From CAYWPG01 sp964460035 (GTDB lineage: Bacteria; Pseudomonadota; Gammaproteobacteria; Nitrococcales; AK92): 51,057 nt of DNA. Every line of letters begins with the position of its first letter. Position 1 is the first letter of the stretch. Below are positions 15,892 through 24,087 of this stretch, piece after piece. The DNA lies in the NCBI GenBank assembly GCA_964460035.1, contig CAYWPG010000029.1, positions 1-51,057 on the forward strand, written 5' to 3'. The position numbers were made by a program, and so were the translations under genes. The notes beneath the pieces were generated by a model, which searched no databases, was not told the origin of the DNA, and saw nothing but the letters and a program-made list of their open reading frames with translations.

Positions 15892-16563
15892 TCAAACCGT
15901 TTCGCGTTTACGCGCAAGCGTGAGTCCGTCGCCTATAGGTACGATGCTCAAGTCTATGCGGCTATCGTCTCGCAATTTGGCGTTGAAAGCACGAATGGCG
16001 CGAGTGCTTGCCGCACGATCCTGCGGATCTGCCACACGTCCGGACCAGAGCACGTTATCTATGGCAATCAGCCCGCCGGGGCGCAGCAGCTCTAATGCGA
16101 GATCGTAATAGCATGAATAATTCTGTTTGTCGGCATCAATGAACACGAAATCGAAGCTGCCGGCTTCGCCCGCGGAAAGCAATGCTTCCAGCGTTTGGGC
16201 GGCGGGCGCCAGCTTCAACTCGATCTTGTGGGCAACGCCGGCTTCCTGCCAGTAGCGACGCGCGATCGCGGTCCACTCTTCGTTGATATCGCAGGAGACC
16301 AAGCGGCCGTCCTCGGGCAAAGCCAAAGCGATTGCCAGCGAGCTGTAGCCGGTAAACACTCCGAGCTCAAGCGCTTTGCGCGCGCTCATCAAGCGGACAA
16401 GCAGCGCCAGGAATTGCCCCTGATCAGGGGCAATCTGCATGCTGCCCAAGGGTAAGGCTCCAGTCTCGATACGCAAGCGACGCAGTATGTCGTGCTCGCG
16501 CAAGGAATGTTCCAGGATATAGGAGTGAAGCGGTTCGGAAAGCTGCAAGCGCTTGGTGGTCAT
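15892..16563 (-). CDS. SAM-dependent O-methyltransferase
   Basis: A 223-residue cytoplasmic protein of the caffeoyl-CoA/catechol O-methyltransferase fold. Visible motifs are ALELGVFTGYSSLAIALALP for SAM binding (near residue 65), LVSCDINEEWTAIA, the metal-binding DFVFIDADKQNY near 140, and IDNVLWSGRVADP near 170. These Mg-dependent enzymes methylate catechol-like hydroxyls, but the natural substrate in most bacteria is unknown. It is followed after 16 bases by the Sel1-type lipoprotein gene. Confidence 0.92.
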   Translation of the reverse strand: MTTKRLQLSEPLHSYILEHSLREHDILRRLRIETGALPLGSMQIAPDQGQFLALLVRLMSARKALELGVFTGYSSLAIALALPEDGRLVSCDINEEWTAIARRYWQEAGVAHKIELKLAPAAQTLEALLSAGEAGSFDFVFIDADKQNYSCYYDLALELLRPGGLIAIDNVLWSGRVADPQDRAASTRAIRAFNAKLRDDSRIDLSIVPIGDGLTLARKRETV

Positions 16564-16802
16564 GCGAGCGGCCCCCTAATGGGATTTAAAAGATGTGATT
16601 TCAGCAGCAGTTTCGGGGCGGCCGCTTCGCCATACTAGCCGAGATGCCGAATGCGGTACGCTGAGAAAGTTCGAAACACGATCGACGGCTTGGGCAGCAT
16701 GCCGCGCATGACTTGCTAGGATACCCCCGACGAGCGGCAGGGCCTGCCCGGTTGCGCGCGGCCAGACAATAACAAACGCTTGCATGAGCATGCCAGAGAA
16801 GA

Positions 16803-17666
16803 ATGAAAAAGATCGGGTGGGGTGGCTATATCAGACGCGACGAGCCAGCAGCTTGGGACGGCCCGCAGTATCCGACGATGCCCGCTGCGATGGCTGACTA
16901 TCTGCCCACAGAGCCTGCGGACTCGGCGCTGCTGCGCATTATCGGCACTGGCGATTCGGCCGCCGTCGATTTCTGGAACAGCAGCTACCTCATCGAGACG
17001 CATGGCAAGCGGCTGCTGATCGATTGCGGCTTTACCATCAAGTATGCGCTGCGCGATTTGGGGTTGACGCTGGCCAATATCGACGCGGTATTCATCACGC
17101 ATGTGCACGGCGATCACATCTACGGCCTGGAGCGGTTAGGGTTCGAGTCGCGCTACACCTACGGACGCCGCCCTCAGTTGCTGCTCGCGCCGGGCATACG
17201 CCCCGAGCTGTGGGAACATTGCCTTAGGGGCACCATGGGCAGCGAGGACAATAGCCGGCTGGAAGATTACTTCGATGTAGAAGACGTAGGCAGCGACGGC
17301 TTTCAGTGGGAAGGCGTAGATCTGCGCCTGTTCCCGACCTTGCACGTTCCCAATAAGCCCAGCTACGGCTTGATTATCAACGACAGGGTGATCGTCACCT
17401 CCGACTCCAAGCCGCTGGAGTGGCTGGCGCGCGACCGCAGCGATAGAGTGATCGTCCACGACTGTTCCCTTAGTCCGTTCAATCCCGTGCATGCCACCTT
17501 GGATGAGCTGATGCGGTATCCGGCGCCGGTTCGGCGCCGGGTGTGGGTAACGCATTATGGCGATGAGATCGAACGGTACCGCGAACGCATAGAGCGCGAG
17601 TTCGCCGGCGTCGCAGCGCAGGGCCAGACCATCCCGCTGCCGCAACGGGTTAGAAAGGCAGGCTAG
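16803..17666 (+). CDS. MBL-fold metallo-hydrolase
   Basis: A 287-residue protein with the metallo-beta-lactamase metal motif FITHVHGDHIYGLERLG (H-x-H-x-D-H) near residue 100. Further ligands are likely at FPTLHVPNKPSYG, TSDSK, IVHDCSL and THYGDE. The layout resembles RNase Z or cyclic-phosphodiesterase-like members, but the exact reaction is not evident. About 40 residues precede the usual fold start (LLRIIGTGDSAAVDFWNSSYLI). A later ATG at MADYLPTEP (residue 30) could be the true start. It stands alone, divergent from the methyltransferase. Confidence 0.88.
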   Translation: MKKIGWGGYIRRDEPAAWDGPQYPTMPAAMADYLPTEPADSALLRIIGTGDSAAVDFWNSSYLIETHGKRLLIDCGFTIKYALRDLGLTLANIDAVFITHVHGDHIYGLERLGFESRYTYGRRPQLLLAPGIRPELWEHCLRGTMGSEDNSRLEDYFDVEDVGSDGFQWEGVDLRLFPTLHVPNKPSYGLIINDRVIVTSDSKPLEWLARDRSDRVIVHDCSLSPFNPVHATLDELMRYPAPVRRRVWVTHYGDEIERYRERIEREFAGVAAQGQTIPLPQRVRKAG

Positions 17667-17753
17667 ACGCCTCCCCGGGACCCGCTAATTGCTGCCAAGG
17701 ATTTTGCGGCGGCGATAGGGCGCTTGCGCAATCTTCTCGCAATCCTCTAAGGC

Positions 17754-17766
17754 GGGCATGCCCTCC
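17754..17766. repeat. GGGCATGCCC palindrome with CTCC tail
   Basis: GGGCATGCCCTCC is a perfect ten-base palindrome followed by CTCC. It lies between the MBL hydrolase and the coiled-coil protein and matches the two related words at 6008-6023 and 6049-6064. By chance alone this is not impossible in GC-rich DNA. Confidence 0.35.
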
Positions 17767-17835
17767 ACCCCACTTTTGCCGGCAGTGACCTACACTCAGG
17801 GCTGTAGATCCTGCTGTAGGGAAGGTAGGTGAGGG

Positions 17836-18675
17836 ATGAGCGCGGCAAGCGATATGGACACTCGCGACAGCCAGGCAGACGATCCTGCGCAACTGCGGGA
17901 ACAAGTGGAAACCCTGCGTCGCCAGCTAGAGGAAGAACGGACGTACTCCCACGCGCAGCTCGCAGCGCAGCGGCAGGCGGCGCGCGCGGAACTGGATCGC
18001 GTGCTGTCAGCGGCCAAATCGTCCTGGCGAATGGCGGAAGAGGAACTTGCTCGCACCGAGGCGGAGCTGGAAAAGACCCGCGCACTGCTCCTGCGCGAGC
18101 GCGAGCAGAATCGCCGCTTGAAGGAGGAAATCAAGGAGTTGCGCAGAGTGTTGCGCCAACGCGCGGCACCTTCCTCAACGCCGGAGCGCCCGCTGGCCTC
18201 CGCGCGGGAGTCGGCTCCCGCTGTGCACGGGACTACCACCGCATTGCCGCTTGGAGCCGAGCTTGGCACACCGCCGGCGCTCCCCGAAACGGGTTGGGGT
18301 CAGCTTGGGAGCGCACAGATCGCCGATGAGCTTGCGGATGAGTTTCTGCTGCTGGAGGCGGATGAGTCGTACAGCCATCGCGATCCGCCGCCGCCACCCA
18401 GCGAGCCGGCCGATCGGCCGGAAGCGGTCGAGCGCAAGAAGATCGACCCGATGCCCCTGCCGGTTGACAAGCCGGTGGCCGCGCAGCCGCAAATCCTCGT
18501 CGCCAGTGCAATGTCGAGGATGGCCCGGCGCAGGCGGAAGATACGGCGCTGGGTATTGGGATTTGCGGTTTGCGCAACGGTATCGCTAGCGCTCTATGCG
18601 GTGTTGGGGCAAGAATCAGTGCGTCCTTGGATGCGCGACGCACTGGAGGCCGTCACCGTGAGGTTCACCCGCTGA
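17836..18675 (+). CDS. Coiled-coil protein with C-terminal membrane anchor
   Basis: A 279-residue protein that I do not recognise. Residues about 15-122 form a strongly charged coiled coil (LREQVETLRRQLEEER, EEELARTEAELEKTR, LKEEIKELRRVL). Residues about 123-235 form a Pro/Ala-rich linker with an acidic patch (ADELADEFLLLEADES). A basic stretch RMARRRRKIRR then leads into a single hydrophobic helix at about 243-263, and the protein ends about 16 residues later. With no signal peptide it should sit as a tail-anchored protein with its coil in the cytoplasm. GTGAGGG precedes the ATG. It may be a scaffold. Confidence 0.8.
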   Translation: MSAASDMDTRDSQADDPAQLREQVETLRRQLEEERTYSHAQLAAQRQAARAELDRVLSAAKSSWRMAEEELARTEAELEKTRALLLREREQNRRLKEEIKELRRVLRQRAAPSSTPERPLASARESAPAVHGTTTALPLGAELGTPPALPETGWGQLGSAQIADELADEFLLLEADESYSHRDPPPPPSEPADRPEAVERKKIDPMPLPVDKPVAAQPQILVASAMSRMARRRRKIRRWVLGFAVCATVSLALYAVLGQESVRPWMRDALEAVTVRFTR

Positions 18676-18744
18676 TCGCAGCGGTCTGCGCCCGCCTGCA
18701 GGCCCGGCATGGCCCGCTCGACGGCGATGGCGGCACGTGGCTGG

Positions 18745-18915
18745 TCAGATCTCTATCATCTCGAAGTCTTCTTTGCCGGCGCCGCACTCCGGGCAAGTGA
18801 AATCGGCGGGGATATCTTCCCAGCGAGTGCCGGGCGCGATACCCGCCTCGGGCAAGCCCTCTTCTTCCTCATAGATCCAGCCGCAGATCACGCACATGTA
18901 CGATTTGTATTCCAT
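18745..18915 (-). CDS. Rubredoxin
   Basis: A 56-residue electron carrier with one iron held by four cysteines: MCVICGW (Cys 8 and 11) and CPECGAGKEDFEM (Cys 41 and 44). The remaining signature YEEEEGLPEAGIAPGTRWEDIPADFTCP is typical of rubredoxins that serve alkane hydroxylases, oxygen-detoxifying flavoproteins or other redox partners. GGAG sits four bases before the ATG. No reductase or hydroxylase is adjacent. It is divergent from thiE, so its partner must be elsewhere in the genome. Confidence 0.95.
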   Translation of the reverse strand: MEYKSYMCVICGWIYEEEEGLPEAGIAPGTRWEDIPADFTCPECGAGKEDFEMIEI

Positions 18916-19155
18916 GGTCTCCTTCGCATACTTTCATCCGCACGCCGACGGGCGCAACTTTACCGGCTAGTCGACGCTGGTAGAAGCATTGCAGCGGAAC
19001 CAGGGGCTGTTTTCCATCGTTGCGCCCCGGCAGTTCCCACCGCATGTCGCGCCGGCCCGGACGGGACGCCGCGTCAATAGCCGGGAGCGAGGCTGGCCGG
19101 ATGGCGAGCATCGGTGGCCGCACCCCGCAATCTCACAGCCTTTGAGGAGTAGTAC

Positions 19156-19812
19156 ATGAGCCGCAAGTCGCAACGGCGCCGCATTGCCGGACTTTACCTG
19201 CTTACCGACGCCAGCGTGGGCGATGTGCATGCGTTGGTGCGCCTGGTCACGGCGGCCATCGACGGCGGTGCGGCTATCGTACAGTACCGCGACAAGGGCG
19301 ACGACCGCGATCGCCGGTACCGCGAAGCGGAAGCGATTCTGGAAGTTTGCCGCCGCCGGGATGTGCTGTGCCTGATCAACGATGACGTTCGGCTTGCCGC
19401 CGAACTCGGTGCCGACGGCGTGCACTTGGGCGAGCATGACGCTTCGCTGGCAATGGCCCGACGGACGCTAGGCGCCGAACGGCTTATCGGGATCTCCTGC
19501 TACAACTCGCTGGAGCGAGCGCGTGCCGCGGCGGCTGCCGGCGCCGACTATGTCGCATTCGGCGCTTTCTACCCCTCGGCGACCAAGCCGGGTGCCCGTC
19601 GCGCTCAGCCCGCCCTGCTGACTGAGGCCAAGCGCGAGCTCACGGTGCCGCTGGTGGCCATAGGCGGCATAGACGCCAGCAATGCGGGGGCGTTGATCGC
19701 GGCCGGGGCGGATGCGGTCGCAGTGGTCGGGGCCGTTTGTCATGCAGCGGATCCGGCCGCCGCGGCACGGGCGATAGCAAGCCAGTTTCACTCCGGTACA
19801 ATGATCACTTAA
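19156..19812 (+). CDS. thiE: Thiamine-phosphate synthase
   Basis: Joins the pyrimidine and thiazole phosphates to make thiamine phosphate. The 218-residue TIM barrel begins GLYLLTDA, with IVQYRDKGDDRDRR near residue 38, INDDVRLAAELGADGVHLGEHDASL near 75-98, ISCYNSLERA, FGAFYPSATKP near 138 and the phosphate site VAIGGIDASNAGALIAAGADAVAVVGA. TTTGAGGAG precedes the ATG. I looked for a TPP riboswitch upstream and saw none. hemL follows on the same strand after 165 bases. Confidence 0.96.
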   Translation: MSRKSQRRRIAGLYLLTDASVGDVHALVRLVTAAIDGGAAIVQYRDKGDDRDRRYREAEAILEVCRRRDVLCLINDDVRLAAELGADGVHLGEHDASLAMARRTLGAERLIGISCYNSLERARAAAAAGADYVAFGAFYPSATKPGARRAQPALLTEAKRELTVPLVAIGGIDASNAGALIAAGADAVAVVGAVCHAADPAAAARAIASQFHSGTMIT

Positions 19813-19977
19813 GGTCTCCGGGGTCGTTAGCGGCTCTAAGTCGATGGCAGCCGGTGAGAGTGGTTTCGCACGCCTGCGCCGGGCCCAGCGGCGTCGCACC
19901 CGCTTGCATAGCGGCGGGGTGCGGGCTTCGGCATCCCGCCAGGCACGCAGGCTCTTGAGTAGGTAACGAGGGAAGTT

Positions 19978-21267
19978 ATGACGCGTTCGCAATCGCTGTT
20001 TGAGCAGGCGCAGGGCGTAATCGTGGGCGGAGTGAACTCGCCGGTGCGCGCTTTCCGAGGCGTAGGGGGTACGCCGATATTCTTCGAACGCGGCGAAGGG
20101 GCCTATCTCTACGATGTGGATGGCCGCCGTTATGTGGATTATGTGAACACCTGGGGGCCTGCGGTGCTGGGTCATGCTCATCCCGAGGTCGTGGCCGCCG
20201 TACAGCAGGCCGCCGCCCGCGGATTGAGCTTCGGTGCTCCCACCGAGATCGAAGTGCGCATGGCCCAGACCTTGCTGCAATTGGTTCCGTCGTTGGAAAT
20301 GGTGCGCATGGTCAACTCGGGCACGGAAGCGACCATGAGCGCCTTGCGTCTGGCCCGCGGTTATACCGGGCGCGACAAGATCATCAAGTTCGAGGGTTGT
20401 TATCATGGGCACGCCGACGCGCTGCTGGTCAAAGCGGGGTCGGGCGCGCTGACGCTGGGCGTGCCCAGCTCGGCCGGTGTGCCCGCGGCGGCAACGGCGG
20501 ACACCCTCACCGCCACCTACAACGATCTGGAGTCGGTGCGCGAGGCCTTCAGCCGCCACGAAGGACAGATTGCCGCAGTGATCGTAGAGCCGGTAGCCGG
20601 GAACATGAACTGCGTGCCGCCGGTGCCTGGTTTTCTCGAAGGCCTGCGCAGCCTGTGCGATCAGCATGGCGCCGTGCTGATCTTCGACGAAGTCATGTCG
20701 GGCTTCCGAGTGGCGCTGGGCGGTGCTCAGGCGCGCTACGGCGTGCGCCCCGATCTGACCTGCCTTGGCAAAGTGGTGGGCGGCGGCATGCCCGTAGGCG
20801 CGTTTGGCGGACGGCGCGAGATCATGGAGCAGCTAGCGCCGCTGGGGCCGGTCTATCAGGCGGGCACCTTATCGGGCAATCCGCTAGCAATGGCAGCGGG
20901 GCTGGCAACGCTGGAGGCGCTTGCGCGTCCGGGCGTGTTCGCCGCGCTGGAAGCCGCTACCGCCAAGCTGGCTGAAGGGCTTAGGGAGGCGGCCAAGGCG
21001 TCTGGCGTGCCCGTTGTGGTCAACCAGGTCGGCAGCATGTTCGGCCTGTTCTTTACTTCGGCTGCCGCCGTGACTTCTTACAGCGACGTCATGGCCTGCG
21101 ACGTCCAGGCGTTCACTCGCTTCTTCCATGCGATGCTGGCCGAAGGGGTTTATCTGGCTCCCTCGGCATTCGAGGCGGGGTTCGTTTCCACCGCGCACGA
21201 CGAGGCGGCGATTGCGCACACGCTGGAGGCCGCGGCGCGCGCCTTCAAGGCAAGCCGTCAGGGGTAG
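19978..21267 (+). CDS. hemL: Glutamate-1-semialdehyde 2,1-aminomutase
   Basis: Converts glutamate-1-semialdehyde to 5-aminolevulinate, the second step of C5-pathway tetrapyrrole synthesis. The 429-residue PLP enzyme opens with the family pattern LFEQAQGVIVGGVNSPVRAF. It shows VNSGTEATMSALRLARGYTGRDKIIKF, the cofactor pocket IFDEVMSGFRVALGG, and the Schiff-base lysine in LTCLGKVVGGGMPVGAFGG near residue 268. GTAACGAGGG precedes the ATG. hemJ, encoding a later step, is also in this window (44125-44547). The next gene starts 165 bases on. Confidence 0.97.
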   Translation: MTRSQSLFEQAQGVIVGGVNSPVRAFRGVGGTPIFFERGEGAYLYDVDGRRYVDYVNTWGPAVLGHAHPEVVAAVQQAAARGLSFGAPTEIEVRMAQTLLQLVPSLEMVRMVNSGTEATMSALRLARGYTGRDKIIKFEGCYHGHADALLVKAGSGALTLGVPSSAGVPAAATADTLTATYNDLESVREAFSRHEGQIAAVIVEPVAGNMNCVPPVPGFLEGLRSLCDQHGAVLIFDEVMSGFRVALGGAQARYGVRPDLTCLGKVVGGGMPVGAFGGRREIMEQLAPLGPVYQAGTLSGNPLAMAAGLATLEALARPGVFAALEAATAKLAEGLREAAKASGVPVVVNQVGSMFGLFFTSAAAVTSYSDVMACDVQAFTRFFHAMLAEGVYLAPSAFEAGFVSTAHDEAAIAHTLEAAARAFKASRQG

Positions 21268-21432
21268 CCGGATCGTTTCCGAATCTGTCCGGCCTACCCG
21301 GGCAAGGCGGCGGACAGTGCAGCCGGGTGCAGTATGGAGCTGCCGAGCCGCCGCCTCTGCGCCAGGCGCGCAGTCGGCGCAGGGCGCATGCGGGGTAGGC
21401 AGGCGTTGGGAGCAGCGCTGGGTGCTTGGTAA

Positions 21433-22692
21433 GTGGACTGGCTGGCACCGCTACTGAGCTGGATCGGCGCCCATCCCCAATGGGCGGGAGGGCTGCTGTT
21501 CTTCGTGGCGTTTGCCGAGTCGCTTGCCGTGGTAGGGCTGTTCGTGCCCGGCGCGATGTTGATGTTCGGCGCCGGCGCGCTGATTGCCACCGGCCATCTC
21601 GACTTCTGGTGGGCTGCCGGGTGGGCCGCGCTGGGTGCCATTGCCGGCGACGCGGCGAGTTTCTGGCTGGGCCGTCATCTCGGCCCCCGCTTGGGCGCGA
21701 TCTGGCCTTTTCGCGCCAATCCGCTACTGCTCCGTCGCGGCGTGCACTACTTTCGCTTGCACGGCGGCAAGAGCGTGCTGCTCGGTCGATTCATCGGACC
21801 TATTCGGCCTGTGGTTCCCGCGGTTGCCGGCATGTTCGAGATGCCTTCCGGCCGCTTTCTGCTCGTCAATGTGGTTTCCGCGCTGCTCTGGGCTCCAGCG
21901 TACCTGCTGCCGGGGATGGCCTTCGCTGCCTCGTTCGCCATCGCCGCGGCGGTGGCTGGGCGTTTGGCGGTATTGGCGGCCGCCGTTCTCGCGTTCGGCT
22001 GGCTGCTCTACCTGGGGCTGCGGCAGATCATCAGTGCACTGGCGCTGCAGCGGGGTAGGGCGCGCTGGGCGGTGCTGCTGCTCGCGCTGGTAGCTGCAGT
22101 CCCGACGGGAATGCTGGTTCAGCGCCATTTGCACGCCAGGGCGGTGCTTGCCGATCCTATCGTCGTCACGCTGGAAGAGTGGAGAGCGCTGCCCTTGAAC
22201 GAGTTGCTGCCCGCGGATCGTGCCGGCCCCTGGGGACGCGGGTCCTTTGACCTGCAATGGGCGACAACGTGGCCGGCGCTGGAACGTAGCTTGCAGGCCT
22301 CGGGCTGGAATGCGCCGGCGCGCCTGGATGTCCGAGGCGCCTTGTTGTGGCTGAGCCCCGAACCGGACGTGCGCTCCTTGCCGCCGCTTCCGATGTGGCG
22401 CGGTGGATACTTGCCCAACAGCGTTTGGGTTCGGACGCTGGACGGCACCGAACGGCTGGTGCTGCGTCTGTGGCAGGCACCGCTGGTGCTGGCCGGTAAC
22501 GAACATCGGGTTTGGTTGGCAACGCTGGAGCGCGAGCAGTTGCGCCCGGCCTGGCCTTGGATCCGCCGAGAGGCGCAGGCGGTGCCGGCCGCTATGCTGA
22601 ACGCCGTGGCCGCCGAACTGGGCGCCCGCGAGGCGGGCGAGCGGTGGCACTATGCCAGCGTGTCGGACCAGCGATCTGGCAAGAGTTTTTAG
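21433..22692 (+). CDS. VTT (DedA-like) membrane protein with LssY-type C-terminal domain
   Basis: A 419-residue protein from a GTG start. Residues about 1-165 form the VTT/DedA domain: membrane segments with FAESLAVVGLFVPGAMLM, GDAASFWLGRHLG and GRFIGPIRPVVPAVAGM, the conserved arginine-proline reentrant region. A further helix pair covers about 170-235. Residues about 240-405 form a soluble domain resembling LssY C-terminal regions (PIVVTLEEWRALPLNELLPADR, NSVWVRTLDGTERLVLRLWQ). DedA proteins are linked to lipid flipping and proton-motive-force homeostasis. The role of the LssY domain is unknown. Confidence 0.85.
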   Translation: MDWLAPLLSWIGAHPQWAGGLLFFVAFAESLAVVGLFVPGAMLMFGAGALIATGHLDFWWAAGWAALGAIAGDAASFWLGRHLGPRLGAIWPFRANPLLLRRGVHYFRLHGGKSVLLGRFIGPIRPVVPAVAGMFEMPSGRFLLVNVVSALLWAPAYLLPGMAFAASFAIAAAVAGRLAVLAAAVLAFGWLLYLGLRQIISALALQRGRARWAVLLLALVAAVPTGMLVQRHLHARAVLADPIVVTLEEWRALPLNELLPADRAGPWGRGSFDLQWATTWPALERSLQASGWNAPARLDVRGALLWLSPEPDVRSLPPLPMWRGGYLPNSVWVRTLDGTERLVLRLWQAPLVLAGNEHRVWLATLEREQLRPAWPWIRREAQAVPAAMLNAVAAELGAREAGERWHYASVSDQRSGKSF

Positions 22693-22876
22693 CGAAGCCC
22701 TAGCGCGTTCCCACAGGCGTTCCCTCCTACAGGCCGATGGGGCGGTACTGAGCTCACCGGGCGCGAAAGGTTTTGGCTATGTGCCTCGGCTCCTTACGCC
22801 GGGATATGGAATCTTCCACAAGGGGCGCTCGTACGGGCTTTAGCCAGCGGGGGCAGCCGAGCCGCGGGGGGAGGCG

Positions 22877-23458
22877 TTAGGTGGTTGGCTGGCGCTGTAT
22901 CAAGCGCTGCAGCATCTCCAGCCGCTCCACCGGCCTATCCAGCTCCAGCAGCTGCTGCTTGGCCGTGAGCGGTAGCGGCAAAATTTCGGCCAGGCGATAG
23001 CCGACCCAGCAGGCGTTCCCGTACTGCATGGGAAGATCGCGATAGAGGCCGTCTAGCTGTTCGATGATGCGCCGAAGCAGATCCTGCAATGGCAGATACT
23101 CGTCCGGCAAAGGTTGAGGCGGGGGTTCTTTAAGCACCGTAGCCGTTCCCACCAGGAGCTGGGTGTCGTTCGCAGCGTAATCCTGGAGGCGAAAGCGCTG
23201 CTCCCCCAATACGGTCACGCCGAGCAAGCCGTCCTTGCGCTGCTCCCAATCGACGATGCGCGCCGAAGTACCTACCGGCTCGGGAACGGCGGCCTCGCCG
23301 ACTTCCGCGCCCTCTCGGATCAGGCAGATTCCAAACGCCGATTGATTGCGCAGGCATTCGCTGACCAGTTCCAAATAACGCGGCTCGAAGATTCGCAGCT
23401 TCAACGGCCCACCGGGAAACAAAACCGTGTTCAGAGGGAACAACGGGATGCGGATCAC
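22877..23458 (-). CDS. LON-substrate-binding-domain protein
   Basis: A 193-residue cytoplasmic protein made only of the N-terminal substrate-binding domain of Lon proteases: IPLFPLNTVLFPGGPLKLRIFEPRYLELV at the start, FGICLIREG, GTSARIVDWEQRKDGLLGVTVLGEQRFRL in the middle, and a helical end. No protease or ATPase part is present. It starts at GTG, whose bases overlap the ubiX stop (GTGA), so it is probably translated by coupling to ubiX. Its role is unknown, and similar small proteins are common in proteobacteria. Confidence 0.9.
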   Translation of the reverse strand: MIRIPLFPLNTVLFPGGPLKLRIFEPRYLELVSECLRNQSAFGICLIREGAEVGEAAVPEPVGTSARIVDWEQRKDGLLGVTVLGEQRFRLQDYAANDTQLLVGTATVLKEPPPQPLPDEYLPLQDLLRRIIEQLDGLYRDLPMQYGNACWVGYRLAEILPLPLTAKQQLLELDRPVERLEMLQRLIQRQPTT

Positions 23459-24087
23459 TCGTCGGGCTCCTCTTCCGTATGACCCCAGCGCGGGATAAGA
23501 GAATGAGGGACTTCTAAGTGATCAAGAATGCGGCCGACGACGAAGTCTACCAAGTCCTCGATGCGTTCCGGCCGGTGGTAGAAGCCGGGGTTGGGCGGCA
23601 GGATCACGGCGCCTACCCGCGCCAGGCGCAGCATGTTTTCGAGGTGAATCTCGGAATAGGGTGTCTCCCGTGGTACCAGAATCAGGCGCCCACGCTCCTT
23701 GAGCACCACATCAGCCGCGCGCTCTATGAGATTGTCGCTGACACCTGTGGCGATGGCGGCCAGGCTGCCGGTCGTGCACGGACAGACCACCATGTCTCTT
23801 GGCGCGCCGGAGCCCGATGCCACCGGTGCGGTCCATTCGTTGTTCCCGAACACCCGCAGCTGTCCCGGCGTGGCGCCATAGCGCTCGCTCAGCGCGGTGG
23901 CAACTTCGCGTGCGCGGGCCGGCAAGCGCAGCTCCGTCTCCATCTTGATGACCACCCGCGCAGCGTCGGATATGAGCAGGTAAGTCGGGTGCCCGGCCGC
24001 CAGCAGACATTCCAGCAGCCGCAGCCCGTACTGGATTCCCGAAGCGCCGGTCCATGCCAGCGTAATGGGGCGGGGCGATGCGCTCAT
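23455..24087 (-). CDS. ubiX: Flavin prenyltransferase UbiX
   Basis: Makes prenylated FMN, the cofactor of UbiD-type decarboxylases, and so supports ubiquinone synthesis. The protein has 210 residues from the ATG at 24087. The phosphate-binding opening ITLAWTGASGIQYGLRLLECLL is present, with MVVCPCTTGSLAAIATGVSDNLIERAADVVLKERGRLILVPRETPYSEIHLENMLRL and the final PGFYHRPERIEDLVDFVVGR. The start overlaps the mpl stop by ATGA and its stop overlaps the next start by GTGA, indicating a tight operon. No ubiD is in the window. Confidence 0.95.
   Translation of the reverse strand: MSASPRPITLAWTGASGIQYGLRLLECLLAAGHPTYLLISDAARVVIKMETELRLPARAREVATALSERYGATPGQLRVFGNNEWTAPVASGSGAPRDMVVCPCTTGSLAAIATGVSDNLIERAADVVLKERGRLILVPRETPYSEIHLENMLRLARVGAVILPPNPGFYHRPERIEDLVDFVVGRILDHLEVPHSLIPRWGHTEEEPDE

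Noticed and set aside
18916..19155. TPP riboswitch before thiE
   Set aside because: No CTGAGA and ACCTGATC-type conserved core is present.
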